DNA of 64,000 nt from contig MU271145.1 in assembly GCA_021432605.1 (NCBI GenBank), positions 2,852,001-2,916,000 of the forward strand. Direction: 5' to 3'. The notes under the pieces are model-generated. The model was given only the letters and a program-made list of their open reading frames with translations. It made no database searches and was not told the origin of the DNA. Origin of the DNA: Coniochaeta sp. PMI_546. Lineage: Eukaryota; Ascomycota; Sordariomycetes; Coniochaetales; Coniochaetaceae. The position numbers were made by a program, and so were the translations under genes. Positions 22,162-33,713 of the stretch are shown here, piece after piece. Every line of letters starts with the position of its first letter. The stretch's first letter is position 1.

Positions 22162-22589
22162 ATGGGCAGATGTGTGCTCGAGTCTCTCTTTGCTATTTGA
22201 ATATCACGACTCGTGTTGAGAACTATCTTATTCGTAGCTGCCACTGTAAACTGCGGTATGTAGAATAGACATAAGGTACATGAGGTACAGTATAGAAGTC
22301 CATAGACCCCTGAAAGAATTGGCGGGGCTTATCGGAGTATTTCTAATCGATAAGTGATAAGCGATAAGCCAAAGTCCGATCTGCTAGTGGACCACCCGCC
22401 CGTCATTACTGCATAGCACTAAGCATAAGGTAGCACTAAAGATATGCAGTAACATCTGGAACGCTCTGTCAGCCAAGCCTTCGTACTTCTAGGCACGACA
22501 TCTTCTCTCCCACTTCTCGAAACTTTGCCGACTTCCAACACTTCTGCGTGCTGTGGACAACAATCTCAAACCCCAAGGTTACCACAGTC
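22162..22589. other. divergent promoter, CHY gene / SSL2
   Basis: A 428-bp bidirectional promoter region. It contains a GATA-site cluster (listed separately) and AAGGTA-type heptamers near 22272 and 22423. Confidence 0.65.
22328..22368. promoter_or_regulatory. cluster of four GATAAG sites
   Basis: GATAAG occurs three times on the plus strand at 22349, 22356 and 22363, spaced exactly 7 bp apart. A fourth copy in inverted orientation (CTTATC) lies at 22328-22333. Fungal GATA factors (AreA/NIT2, siderophore regulators, light-response WC proteins) bind HGATAR, often at paired sites. The cluster is about 165 bp upstream of the CHY gene start and 220 bp upstream of SSL2. Function is inference. Confidence 0.55.
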
Positions 22590-25127
22590 ATGCCGCCCAA
22601 GAGAAAGGCCTTGGCGGCGCCCAAGGGCCCGGCCAAGGCAGGAAGAGCCTCTGCCCTCTCGACTCCAGGTCCGGCCACGCCGCGAAGCATCGACAACTCC
22701 GAGAACATGTCCGGCGGCGAGGAGATCGAAGCCACGGCGCGAGAACTGGAGATGGAGGCCGAGGCAGACGAGTTTGTCGATAAATGGGATCTCTCCAACG
22801 ACCGCTTCCAGCATCACTCCCAGAACCGCCACTTCGACTCGGCCTCGATACACTTTGGCAGCCGTGGCCAGCGCGACTACTCCTTCCTGCGCCTGAGACC
22901 CGACCACAACAACCGTCCGCTGTGGATAGATTCGCGGAAGGGCATCATCATCCTCGAGAAGTTCAACCCGGCCGCGGCCATGGCTCAGGACTTGCTCATA
23001 GCGATCGCAGAGCCCAAGTCGCGGCCTACGCACTGTCACGAGTATCAGTTGACGCCACACAGCCTGTATGCCGCTGTCTCGGTCGGTCTCGAGCCGCAGG
23101 ACATCATCGGCGCGCTCGACAGGTTTCTCAAGACACCTCTCCCCGGCAGCATCCGGGAGTTCATCCTGCAATGCACCAAGAACTACGGAAAGGTCAAGCT
23201 GGTCTTGAAGGAAAACAAGTACTACGTCGAGAGCGCGGACGAGCAGGTCCTGCAAAACTTGCTAAAGGATCCAGTCATCGGGCCCCTGCGCGTACACACG
23301 GGGTCCAACGCCATCAAAACCTCGTATGCCCCTACCATGGGCGGTCTCGTCATTCCGGGGACGAACAATGCTGTGGGAGTACAGCAGGCGACCGGACTGC
23401 AAGCAGGGGAGAACAAGGCGGGAGAAGTCGCAAAGACGAACGAGGCTGATGTGTACGCGACTCTCAACGCCGAAGACGACGACGAAGAGAAGGCGACAAT
23501 CCACGCCTTCGAGATCCCCGACAGCGCTGTCGAAACGGTGCAACACCGCTGTCTCAAGCTAGATCTGCCCATCCTGGAAGAGTACGACTTCCGGAACGAT
23601 TACGTCAATGCAAATCTGGATATCGATCTGCGGCCCAACACGCAAATCAGACCTTACCAAGAAAAGAGCTTGAGCAAGATGTTTGGTAACGGCAGAGCTA
23701 AGAGCGGTATCATTGTCCTGCCTTGCGGTGCCGGAAAGACCCTAGTTGGCATCACGGCAGCCTGCACCATCAAGAAGGGCGTCATCGTGCTCTGCACAAG
23801 CTCCATGTCGGTGTTCCAGTGGAGGTCGGAGTTCCTGAAATGGTCCAACGTCGCCGAGGAAGACGTCGCAGTGTTCACGTCCGAGAGCAAGCACAGGTTC
23901 AAGGGCAACACGGGTATCATCGTCACGACGTACTCGATGCTTAACACATCGACAAAGAGAGCGCACGACACCCAGAAGATGATTGACTTCCTCAGCGGGC
24001 GGGAATGGGGGCTGATGCTTCTGGACGAGGTCCACGTCGTGCCCGCCGACATCTTCCGGAAGGTCATCTCGACCATCAAGTCGCACTCGAAGCTCGGGCT
24101 CACGGCCACCCTGCTCCGAGAGGACGACAAGATATCGCACTTGAACTTCCTCATCGGGCCCAAGCTCTACGAAGCCAACTGGATGGAGCTGTCCCAGCAA
24201 GGCCACATCGCGAAAGTGCAGTGCGCCGAGGTCTGGTGTCCCATGCCCAGCGAGTTCTACGACGAATACCTCACCGGCAAGGCGAACCTGAGGCGCACGC
24301 TCTCGGCCATGAACCCGCGCAAGTTCCAGGCGTGCCAGTATCTGATCAACTACCACGAGGCCCGCGGCGACAAGATCATCGTCTTCTCGGACGAGCTGTA
24401 CGCCCTCAAGGCGTACTCGCAGAAGCTGCAGAAGTGGTGCATCTACGGCGACACGGGACAGAACGAGCGGATGAACATCCTGTCCAACTTCCAGTTCAAC
24501 CCAAACATCAACACGCTCTTCCTCTCCAAGATCGGCGACACCTCGCTCGACCTGCCGGAGGCCACGGTGCTGATCCAGATCTCGTCGCACTTCGGCTCGC
24601 GGCGCCAGGAGGCGCAGCGGCTCGGGCGCATCCTCCGGGCCAAGCGGCGGAACGACGAGGGCTTCAACGCCTTCTTCTACTCGCTGGTGTCCAAGGACAC
24701 GCAGGAGATGTTCTACTCGTCCAAGCGGCAGGCCTTCCTGGTGGACCAGGGCTACGCCTTCAAGGTCATCACGCAGCTGGCCAACCTGGAGAACACGCCG
24801 AACCTGGCGTTCGCGGACCCGAGCGACCGGCGCGAGCTGCTGACCAAGATACTGAGCGACTACGTGGCGGCCGGGGGCGAGATGGAGCAGGAGAAGGAGA
24901 ACGACGATCTGTTTGGTAAAGAGAAGAGGGCGAGGAAGAGGGGGGTGCGGAGGACGGCGGGCACACTGGGGGAGCTCAGCGGGGGGCAGGACATGGCGTA
25001 CGTGGAGCAGAATAAGAGGGCGGGCCAGGGGGGAAAGAAGGCCAAGCCCGAGCAGAGCGCGTTCTTCAAGAAGCTTGCTAGGGAGAAGGAGAGGAAGAAG
25101 CAGCAGATGAGGGAGGCGATGCAGTGA
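22590..25127 (+). CDS. ssl2: TFIIH DNA helicase/translocase Ssl2 (XPB/Rad25)
   Basis: 3'-5' helicase subunit of TFIIH that opens promoters and acts in nucleotide-excision repair; 845 aa, one exon. The start is ATG 22590 ([13 protein letters not shown]); the frame continues upstream without another ATG. An XPB-type damage-recognition N-domain spans about residues 65-320. Walker A is LPCGAGKT at about 380, the DEVH box is LLDEVHVVP at about 478, motif III is [13 protein letters not shown], and motif VI is [13 protein letters not shown] at about 670. The C-terminal 80 residues are Lys/Arg/Glu-rich. All helicase motifs look intact. Confidence 0.97.
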   Translation: MPPKRKALAAPKGPAKAGRASALSTPGPATPRSIDNSENMSGGEEIEATARELEMEAEADEFVDKWDLSNDRFQHHSQNRHFDSASIHFGSRGQRDYSFLRLRPDHNNRPLWIDSRKGIIILEKFNPAAAMAQDLLIAIAEPKSRPTHCHEYQLTPHSLYAAVSVGLEPQDIIGALDRFLKTPLPGSIREFILQCTKNYGKVKLVLKENKYYVESADEQVLQNLLKDPVIGPLRVHTGSNAIKTSYAPTMGGLVIPGTNNAVGVQQATGLQAGENKAGEVAKTNEADVYATLNAEDDDEEKATIHAFEIPDSAVETVQHRCLKLDLPILEEYDFRNDYVNANLDIDLRPNTQIRPYQEKSLSKMFGNGRAKSGIIVLPCGAGKTLVGITAACTIKKGVIVLCTSSMSVFQWRSEFLKWSNVAEEDVAVFTSESKHRFKGNTGIIVTTYSMLNTSTKRAHDTQKMIDFLSGREWGLMLLDEVHVVPADIFRKVISTIKSHSKLGLTATLLREDDKISHLNFLIGPKLYEANWMELSQQGHIAKVQCAEVWCPMPSEFYDEYLTGKANLRRTLSAMNPRKFQACQYLINYHEARGDKIIVFSDELYALKAYSQKLQKWCIYGDTGQNERMNILSNFQFNPNINTLFLSKIGDTSLDLPEATVLIQISSHFGSRRQEAQRLGRILRAKRRNDEGFNAFFYSLVSKDTQEMFYSSKRQAFLVDQGYAFKVITQLANLENTPNLAFADPSDRRELLTKILSDYVAAGGEMEQEKENDDLFGKEKRARKRGVRRTAGTLGELSGGQDMAYVEQNKRAGQGGKKAKPEQSAFFKKLAREKERKKQQMREAMQ

Positions 25128-25691
25128 GAACAGAGATTGTGTGGGGTTTGAATGGCGTCGGATGGGGAGGGGGGGGGGCAAAGCATGGCTGGCGTTTGGT
25201 GTCTTTGGTTTTGGGATATAAATGGGACATGGAACATACGGAGGCAAACGTCTAAAGGACAAGAGAACGGTACAAACAATCAGATTGAATGATGACCGCG
25301 GTGTCATTTTCTGCCATGACAGAATGTTTCTATAGGGGAATAATGATACCAAGCATTGCTTTGAGGATTGACTCCGTGCCAACTGTCTACACTCTCTCTA
25401 GACTGGTGTAATACTAGACTGGTATAATTCAGGTCTCATTTTACGCGTTCCGAGTCTATACTGCCACCGTTCAGCAGCCTATTAGTCCTCTTCTCCAGCA
25501 CTCTGCATCTCCGGTTCTTTTTGCTTCCCGATGGTCAACGAATACTCACGGATACTCGCTGCGCATTCCGACACGGCTTCCATCCTGTACACCACCATCA
25601 TGATCACCATACATGTACGTACGTTGATTTGAAATCTCGATAGACAGAGAGGATTCACCGCCATCTTGCCGTCCTGCAATCGAGATGTGAT

Positions 25692-25705
25692 ATAACCGCG
25701 GTTAT
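25692..25705. repeat. 14-bp perfect palindrome ATAACCGCGGTTAT
   Basis: Self-complementary over 14 bases with a CCGCGG core. Inverted CCG/CGG triplets are typical half-sites of fungal Zn2Cys6 factors, but no regulator is implicated by sequence alone. Confidence 0.6.
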
Positions 25706-27370
25706 CTGCCACCGTGCTCAAGTCAACGATGATCGGTCAAGATCATCGGCATCGCATGCCGGCTGACACTGCATTATCTCGCCGGCAAACTCGCCGTCTG
25801 TTCAATTTTCATCGTACTATTCCGTACTGCAAGTAACGTCCGATGGATGGAAAAAAAGGGACTTTTCATGCCCGGTCAGACATGCTGTTGCTCAAGGTAC
25901 CCGTTGATAAGGCATGGTGAAATGTCCTTGCAGTGTTGCTAGGGTTTTGAATGCTGCTTTGCTTGGTGATGCTAACACGTGCGGACCCGATATCGGCCGG
26001 CCGGCAAGCAGCAGTGACATCACTCGAAAAGCAGGAGCTTTGACGTGCTTGCATGGGATTTCCGAGGTCGTGGGGCAATGAAGCAATGTGGCTGGCCAGA
26101 AAGAAAAAGAGGGAGAACGTGAAAATCGAAACAAATCCATCAATCCGTTTCCTTTTCGAAGGTCCCCAGGCGGGTGGTTTCGTTTCCAGTATCCCTGTCG
26201 CCAGCTCAGCCAGCTGCAGGGCCACGGCTCATGGAACCCATGTCGTCTCGTCCATCGGTGGATGGTCCATATCTTGGCAAGTCTTGGCAGGTCTTTGCCA
26301 AGGTTCCGCATGTATTTCCAATTGGAGGAGGTGGTCCACTCTCTGCTGGGACCAAGGAAATCGAGGCCTTGATCGATCTTTGCATCATGATACGCACCTT
26401 GAACTGGCATACATAGTACAGTCAGGACAGTACAACTCTCCAGGCGGTGTTTCCTTTGCTCCAGACTATACGTAACATAAGATACACTATACACAGGAGT
26501 ACGGTCCACAGCGGTCGGAGGGATTCGCATCGCTGCTGCATGTGTATCGGAGTGGCGCATCTCAATTGCATCTGCCGGAGTGATATCCGCCCAGCCGCTT
26601 GAGGTTCCTGGCCTGCATCGAGGGATACGTACCGACTGACGTGCCATCTTACCGCGTGAGGTTATACTGCGTAAAAGATATCCGGATACCTTGATCTCAC
26701 CAGACACCGCGTCTTCCTGCGTATTCTTAGCAACCGCGGCAAATACATAGTATATCAATCTACTGACAAGGACATTTCCACCCACCCGACGTGCTGCTCT
26801 TGACTTGACTCGGATGAGCAGAGAAACAGGATCATCTGAGCCAAGGAAGTATCACCATATTTGTCTTGGATAATTGTCTTGGCCGCTCTTACTTTGCACC
26901 TGAGAAACTCAAAGCCCAGCAAACACAGCCACACCACCGACGTCGTCCTACGTGTATTGCACTGCCGTTCTCTCTACCAGAGTGATACGCTATTCCTTCT
27001 TTCGACCTTTCACATTATTACCTACACTTATTACTGTTAGATACAAGTCTAGGTCCCGGCGACCTAAAGTGGAGCTCACGCTATCCTGAATCGTGATCAT
27101 CGCTTCTCCACGTCTTCACCCCGGTCATTGGAACTTCCACACCTCGAGTCCGCTTTGAACCTCACCTCCTTCCGTCATTTTGTACACCTCAGCCCTTCCT
27201 CGCGCCCACCGTCATTCTACCCCTTGGTCTTGGTCGCACTTCAACTTCATCCTGGTCGGCGCCTTACGACTGCGCACAGCAAGGGGATCTGCACCTCCTG
27301 TCGCACGGAGAAGAAGCACGTATCTACAGGGCTATAGGGCAACCTCGGATCTCTGCCTGCGCCAATCGCC

Positions 27371-27503
27371 ATGTCGTTTCAGGGACCCTCAAGATTCACT
27401 GATAGCAGGCTCGATTGACAACTGCCTCTGCGTGTTGGAACCGACCTCGTCATCCTTCCGACCTTCGATTCACTCCTCGGATCGCAACATGAGATACAAA
27501 TAG
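27371..27503 (+). promoter_or_regulatory. two short upstream ORFs before TRK1
   Basis: ATG at 27371 opens a 15-codon frame (MSFQGPSRFTDSRLD) that stops at 27418. ATG at 27489 opens a 4-codon frame (MRYK) that stops at 27503. Both precede the TRK1 ATG at 27613. They matter only if transcription starts upstream of 27371, which the sequence cannot show. Confidence 0.45.
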
Positions 27504-27612
27504 CGAACCGGCAGACCACGCTCTACGGTCTATCGCTAGACGAAACTCTTTCTCCTCACAACTCAACGTCGGGCACCCGTCCCCCCTTTCGTATATACCA
27601 CAATATAACACC

Positions 27613-30360
27613 ATGGAGCGTTTTGGAAACATGGAACGGTTCAAGGACTTCTTTTGGCGGCAGGTCCAGAGCCTGCGGCCCTCTATATTCTCCAAGCACC
27701 CGCACTTCAACTTCATAACCGCCCATTACATCTGGGTAGTCTCCATGTCCATAGTAGGCTCCGTTCTCATCTACGGCGCCGGACGCGGAGAGCTTGCCTA
27801 CATCGACTCCCTCGTCTTCGCTAGCGGAGCCAACACCCAAGCCGGGCTCAACACCGTGGACGTCAACCTGCTGAACACGTTCCAGCAGGTCGTCATCTTC
27901 TTCTTGGCCATGATGTCGAACCCAATCACCATCAACTCCTTTGTCGTGTTCCTGCGTCTGTACTGGTTTGAGAAGCGTTTCCAGAATATTGTTCGGGAGG
28001 CGAGGCAGAGAAGGGGCACGATATCGAAATCAAAGTCAAAGTCCAAAGGCGGGGACCTGAGCAGGCTCGAAAATGGCGTCAACGGGAGGAACATCACGGT
28101 CATGCACAACGGCGCAAAGGCTAGGATCACTAATGACGGCATCCTGCTCGACGCAGCCGGCCCGCAGACCAACGGGCACGCCGTAACAGGTCCTGAACCG
28201 CACGAACAGAGACGTCAGGACACCATCAAGTTCGCGGACATGGTCAAGAGGAGCGACGGGCTTGACGACGAGATGGCTAAACTGCCGCCTATCCGGCCAG
28301 ATGATGATCACATTGCCATCCTGGAACGACAGAGAGCTGGGAACGACGAGGTTCTTCGCATCCCGGGACCGCGTGATGCGGAAAGAGGCATGCTGCCCGA
28401 ACGAGTGAAACGGGGAGACTCGGAGGATGATGAGCTCGACCACCTGGACCCTCTGTCGCAGGTACGAAGCGACGGAAGTACGGATACTGGAGGTCCGGCG
28501 CGACCGCCCGGGACAGCTGCGGAAGGTCGACAGCAAACGATCAAGATAGAGGAGCCTCAGCGACCTAACAGGGACAGTCGGGACCCCTTGGACGATATAG
28601 TCGACGATGCCAAGGCAGCTGCTAGGACTCTTTCACTCCTCCGGTTAAGGAAACCGAGAATACTAGACAAGAGCGATCAGAAACTACACCACGACCAGAA
28701 CAACCTGCATGTCACGCCGTCGCACAACCGGAGGAGGACGTTTGAGAAGATACGCACCGCATTCTCCAGCAACAAGGAGGAGGAGGACCAGGCCCCCTAC
28801 TTGAGCTGGGAGCCGACGCTCGGACGCAACTCGCAGTTTCCGGACCTGACAGAGGAGCAGAGGGAAGAGCTGGGCGGTATCGAGTACAGGTCTCTCAAGA
28901 CCCTGGCCCTGATCCTCACCTGCTACTTCTGGGGCTTTTGGATATTTGGGGTCCTCTGCCTGCTCCCTTGGATATTCCGCAACCCGTACTACGGCGACAT
29001 AGTCGACGCGGCCGGCCAGAGCCAGGCCTGGTGGGGGATCTTCACGCCGCACTCGGCCTTCATGGATCTGGGCTTCACCCTGACGCCCGACAGCATGAAC
29101 TCGTTCAACATGGCCACGTGGCCGCTCCTGGCCATGAGCTTCCTCATCGTTATCGGTAACACGGGCTTTCCCGTCATGCTCCGCTTCATCATCTGGGTCT
29201 CGTCCAAGATAGTGCCGCGCGGGAGCGGGATATGGGAGGAGCTGAAGTTTCTTCTGGACCATCCGCGTCGCTGCTTTACGCTCCTGTTCCCGTCGGGCGC
29301 GACCTGGTGGCTGTTCTGGCTTCTCGTGCTCCTCAACGGGATCGACTTGATATTCTTTATAATATTGGATGTGAGTAATCTGGTGACCGTTGCAGGATGA
29401 CTTGCTGGACCCATGACTAACTCTTTTGCCAAAAATTAGCTTGGAAGTGGACCCGTTGTCGAGCTCCCTCCTGGCTACCGCGTCTTGGACGGCTTGTTCC
29501 AGGCTGCCTCGACGCGGACTGCCGGGTTCTCGTGTATCAACCTGGCGGCGCTGCATCCCGGCGTGCAGACGTCGTACATGATCATGATGTACATCTCGGT
29601 GTTCCCCATCGCCATCTCGGTCCGCCGGACCAACGTCTACGAAGAGAAGTCGCTCGGGATCTACGGCGCGAACGAAGCCGAGGAGCAGTCGGACGCCAAC
29701 GACCTCTCGTACGTCGGCGCGCACTTGCGCCGCCAGCTGTCGTTCGACCTGTGGTACATCTTCGTCGGGTTCTTCATCCTCTCCATCTCGGAAGGGGCCA
29801 GGCTGATGGCGGGGGACTTCTCCATGTTTGCCGTGCTGTTCGAGATCGTCAGCGCCTACGGCACGGTGGGGATGAGCCTGGGGTACACGGGCGTCAACGC
29901 CTCACTGTGCTCGCAGTTCAGCGTGGTGGGCAAGCTGGTCATCATCGGCATGCAGATCCGCGGGCGGCACCGCGGCCTGCCGTACGGGCTCGACAGGGCC
30001 ATCCTGCTGCCGAGCGAGAGCCTCAACGCCAAGGAGGCGGCGGACGCGGACGCGAGGCAGTTTGCGCGCAGGAACTCGGGCCTGTCGGGCGTCACGTCCG
30101 CCACGAGGGGGGGCGCCAGCATCGGCCGCACACGCAGCCGGAGCCGCAGCGTCGATAGGGTGAACAGCAACCTCATCGCGGCGATACTGCACCCGGGTCC
30201 GCCGGTGACCAAGGTGCCTCCTATGCGGAGGAGGTCGATGAGCTCCGGGGACGAGAGCCCGTACGCCACCAGGACGTATTCGGCCAGGCAGGAGCCGACT
30301 TTCTCGCAGCCCTTCTCGACCTGTCGGGCTTCGGCTGATGGAGCTCGGTCGATTACTTGA
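27613..30360 (+). CDS. trk1: high-affinity potassium transporter Trk1
   Basis: Plasma-membrane K+ uptake protein of the Trk/HKT family, 892 aa. Exon 1 is 27613..29370 and exon 2 is 29440..30360; the 69-nt intron has a GTGAGT donor, ACTAAC branch and TTAG acceptor. Four M1-P-M2 repeats are recognisable from their pore-loop filters: NTQAGLNTVDV (about residue 75), FMDLGFTLTPDS (about 490), STRTAGFSCINL (about 610) and AYGTVGMSLGYT (about 745). A long hydrophilic loop (about 130-430) separates repeats 1 and 2, as in other fungal Trk proteins. The C-terminal 130 residues are Arg/Ser-rich and cytosolic. Confidence 0.96.
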
Positions 30361-31054
30361 GGATGTTGGATAGACGATTGGGGAACAAACAAAATTTTGC
30401 AAGCCGTTGAGAGAGAGACGCGGCTGGAGCATATGAACATACCCGACAAGCACATACTTTTCTTTTTCTTTTACCTTTGGGAATGGATAACGGAAATGGC
30501 GTGGCAGGTAGACACAGGACTGCGTGCCGGGCTTCAACATCTTTTCTTCTTTTCTATTCTATTCTTGTCTTCCCTTTGTAGGACTCTTACCGCCCGTGGT
30601 TCCTTTTGGAGTACTTTACGAGAAAGGGGAAAGGAAGGGGGGGACTTATGGCTATGATCAAGAGCTGATTACAGCCGGCCGGCATACTATGGATTTTATC
30701 TCTTTTTCTTTTACTGACTGCAGCAAAAACCGGAGCATGCACGGTGCACATTGATACAGACGGGCCCTATACCTGGCGTGGGAAGGTGGTGGTCTTTTGC
30801 TTTTACTCTAGCGTAGTCGTACAATTTACGGCATGATCCCCGAAGAGGATGCATTACAGTACGATTGTGTATGTGAATCGTGAATGGTTTTTACATTTGA
30901 CCTCATGTGTCCCTGATGTTACAGCTGTCTAGTCTTCCTGCCTATACATACACGAGGCATGATCCTCCTCCCGATAACCTCTCAACCCTCCTCGCCAACA
31001 CCACCTGACGCAGCCCATACCAAACTCCCCCGTTGCTTGCCAACCAACCACCCC
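30361..31054. other. convergent 3' intergenic region
   Basis: Region of 694 bp between the stops of TRK1 and bL19m, expected to hold both 3' UTRs. T-rich patches occur; no gene seen. Confidence 0.6.
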
Positions 31055-31904
31055 TCACTTCTTAGCCTTGGGCTCAAACCTCTGCGCCGCGCCAGGCGCC
31101 CCCTTGGCACGCGTAGTCAGGACATTCCGGCTCTTCTTCCAGGCAAACACCAGATTCTGCACATCGCCGACATCATGCTTGCTCTTGCGCAGGTAGGTCA
31201 GGCGGGCGCGCCTGGCGCGCTTCTTGCGGCGGTGCACGATCTCGATGCCCGCCACGTTCCTGTTGTAGACCTTGAACCACATCTCGACGGCGATCTTGGT
31301 CAGGCGGCCGCGCAGCAGGATGGCGGTGTCGACGCCCGCGCGGCGGACGGACATGAGCACGCCGGCGAAGGGCTCGCCGCCCCGGCGGTGGGTTACCATC
31401 AGCACGTCGCCGGGGCGGGCGGCGTCGCGGTTGGTGCGGGAGAAGAGGGCGGTGCGGGCGCCGGTTGGGTCGAGGAGGGAGATTTGTTTCTGCCGGAGGG
31501 CCGGGAGGGGGTCGGGGTGGGTTGAGGCCAGGGTTTGCGGGGGGAGGGGGGCGGTTTCGGTCCGGATGAAGGTGGTCTTTGTTGCTGTTGGGGGGGTGCG
31601 AGGGGGGGAGTAGACGGCGAAGGCGGTGCGGAGGCGCTTGGTTTTGGGGTCTGTTACTGTGACTTTTGGTGGTGGTGGTTAGTATCTGGTAGGAATGTGA
31701 GGGGGGGAGAGAAAGAGAGAGAGCAAGAGGCTTACAGAAGTTGTGGTCTGGCAGTGGTGATGAGGTCGAGCTGCCTGGTGTCGTCGAGGTTGGCTCGGTG
31801 GCTGTCGCCATTGTCCGGGAGAGGAGAACGCGCTGTTGCCGGACATGGCGGAGGTTGTTCTTGAGGCAGGCCAGCGGCCGCCTGCTTAATGGTGCGGCGT
31901 TCAT
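31055..31904 (-). CDS. img1: mitochondrial ribosomal protein bL19m
   Basis: Large-subunit mitoribosome protein (yeast Img1), 258 aa in the preferred model. Exon 1 is 31904..31736 and exon 2 is 31662..31055; the 73-nt intron has a GTAAGC donor and CTAAC branch. Exon 1 encodes a basic presequence (MNAAPLSRRPLACLKNN, RHVRQQRVLLSRT). The L19 core is PGDVLMVTHRRGGEPFAG, VDTAILLRG and FKVYNRNVAGIEIVHRRKK. Three consecutive AG acceptors (aaaag, cacag, aacag) lie 6 nt apart and all keep the frame, so the junction residues are ambiguous (2 to 4 residues longer or shorter). The gene is head-to-head with another mitochondrial protein gene. Confidence 0.9.
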
Positions 31905-32244
31905 GGCTGTGTTTGGGCTGCCGTCGCGGCGTTGAGAGAGACGGACGACGAGGTCGAAGTTGAGTTTGGAGCTCCGAGTCTGAAGTTCGAAATCTCGAAT
32001 GCACAGTGCCGCGATTGGGCCATTCTGATTGGTCTGTTATTCAACGAGGCTGCGCTAATCATAATCATCAATTTACTGACCAATGAGATGCGCTAAATGC
32101 TTGAATTTCAGGTCCATTTTATTTTATGATCGGCTTGCTTCCCATGAACTGACATCGCCTTTTCAGTCCCTCTCTCTCAGTCCTGCATCAAGCACGATCA
32201 CAGCTCTCCAGACGGACTGCTGTAGTATATCCTCAGTCGTCACC
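31905..32244. promoter_or_regulatory. bidirectional promoter, bL19m / mitochondrial protein
   Basis: Only 340 bp separate the two divergent start codons, so the genes share a promoter region. Both products have mitochondrial-type N-termini, consistent with co-regulation. I identified no specific factor site. Confidence 0.6.
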
Positions 32245-33521
32245 ATGTTCAGCAGGATATTAAGAGCTGCCCCGTCTGGGGGTGGCTCAGCATGGGCATC
32301 TCTCGCAGACAGGACACTCGCAACGCAGCAATGCCGAGCATTCTCACAGTCCCCAGCTCTAGGTATGTGTATCTTCCAGCACTGCTTTTCGTCGTCTCTC
32401 TCGAGGTCTCAAGGTCTCACACTGACAAATGCACCACAGCCAGCTCTGTCATCCACTTCCCCAAGACCTCCTCCGCCGAACTCGACGACCTGCTCGACAA
32501 GATCCGCTACAAGGTCATCCTCCCCTCCTACCTGCCCGCCGACCAGCGCAAGCGCCTCTACAACCGCCGCTACAAGGCCCAGCTCGAGGCCGACCCCATA
32601 ACCATGGAGATCGACGGCGAGAAGCTGCGCTTCTACTTCACCGACAAGGTCCGCGACGTGCCCTCCACCAAGAAGTCCCTCTACGAGATCATCGACCTGA
32701 TGAAGACCCCCGACGACTGGGCCATCCTGCCCCGGCTCCTCGAGGGCCTGTGCGTCCAGGCCGGCCGGAAGCTGCGCTACGACCAGTACGGCAAGATGAT
32801 CCGCCGCGCCTCCATGGCGGGCTGCATACACACCATCCTCACCTGCGCGCGCGAGGTCAAGCGGACCAACTTCAAGCTCGACAGCCAGGAGAAGGCCAAC
32901 GACGTCATGATCAACATCCAGGTCGAGGCCATCATGAGCGGCTGGGACGCCGCCGAGACGGCCAAGGCCCTGCAGCGGACGGAGAGGGTGCTCGACATGC
33001 TGGAGGAGGAGGACCACCAGCCCACGAAGAAGAAGGGCGACACGGCCAAGCGGACCTACCCGCTGCACAAGGACCCGCTGATCCTCGGCGCGAGACTGCA
33101 CATGGCCGCCGCGGTGGCGGCCAAGCACAACGGCGGCGTCGACGCGGACGGCAAGGTGGCTAAATATGCGCGCGAGCTGGTCGCGCTGTGGCCCGAGGGT
33201 AAAGGCGCGCTGGAGCTGTACGGCGAGGAGGACTTTGCCGCGGACCCGAGCCTGGAGCACCTGCGCCACGACACCCAGATCACGTACACCGTCGCCCCGC
33301 TGCTGCACGGGTTCCGGCTGGCGGAGCAGGTTGTTGATCAGGAGCTGTCCGGGCAGCTGCGGACGCGGGCCGCGACGCTGGAGAGGGAGCTGGGCGGGGC
33401 CATGGCGAGGAGGCCTATGCCTGAGGGGCGGAGGACGCAGCAGGTGTACCGCAGGCTGTTTCCCGGTCAGAGCCCGCCGGTGGTTGGGGAGACGACGAGG
33501 GAGCAGCCGGTGGAAGTTTGA
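32245..33521 (+). CDS. conserved fungal mitochondrial protein, function unassigned
   Basis: A 399-aa protein. Exon 1 is 32245..32362 and exon 2 is 32440..33521; the 77-nt intron has a GTATGT donor. The spliced start, MFSRILRAAPSGGG then TQQCRAFSQSPAL, has the Arg-rich, Ser/Ala-rich make-up of a mitochondrial presequence. The body is largely helical. A stretch at residues about 130-230 (GRKLRYDQYGKMIRRASMAG, then a Cys-Ala-Arg-Glu-Val helix) has the look of pentatricopeptide-like helical pairs. No catalytic motif is visible. I do not recognise a named family; a role in mitochondrial translation or RNA handling is a guess from the N-terminus and the divergent bL19m neighbour. Confidence 0.75.
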
Positions 33522-33546
33522 GGGAGAAACAGGGAAGGAGAGAGAA

Positions 33547-33576
33547 GGGGGGGGGGGGGGGGGGGGGAGGGGGAAA

Positions 33577-33609
<33 letters not shown>
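33547..33609. repeat. poly(G) tract (runs of 21, 5 and 33 G)
   Basis: G-only runs at 33547-33567, 33569-33573 and 33577-33609 are interrupted only by A and AAA. The tract lies between the stops of two convergent genes, just after the unassigned mitochondrial protein. It could form G-quadruplexes; run lengths may be unreliable. Confidence 0.9.
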
Positions 33610-33713
33610 CTTTGGTAATCCATAGATGTACAATTACGCTCTTGTAAAACAAAACCAAACAACATTAACATTGCAGCATTGTGTGTCGTATTTTCTTTTG
33701 TTTTTAATGGGTT

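Larger units (their letters stand above)
25128..27612. other. gene-poor region and TRK1 leader
   Basis: About 2.5 kb without a recognisable gene between SSL2 and TRK1. It contains a 14-bp perfect palindrome at 25692-25705. The last several hundred bases, with two very short upstream reading frames, look like a TRK1 promoter and 5' leader. A long minus-strand open frame at 25892-26785 resembles nothing I know. Confidence 0.55.

Noticed and set aside
25892-26785. 297-codon minus-strand frame in the SSL2-TRK1 gap
   Set aside because: It begins at a non-ATG codon, has no domain, and its composition is not gene-like.
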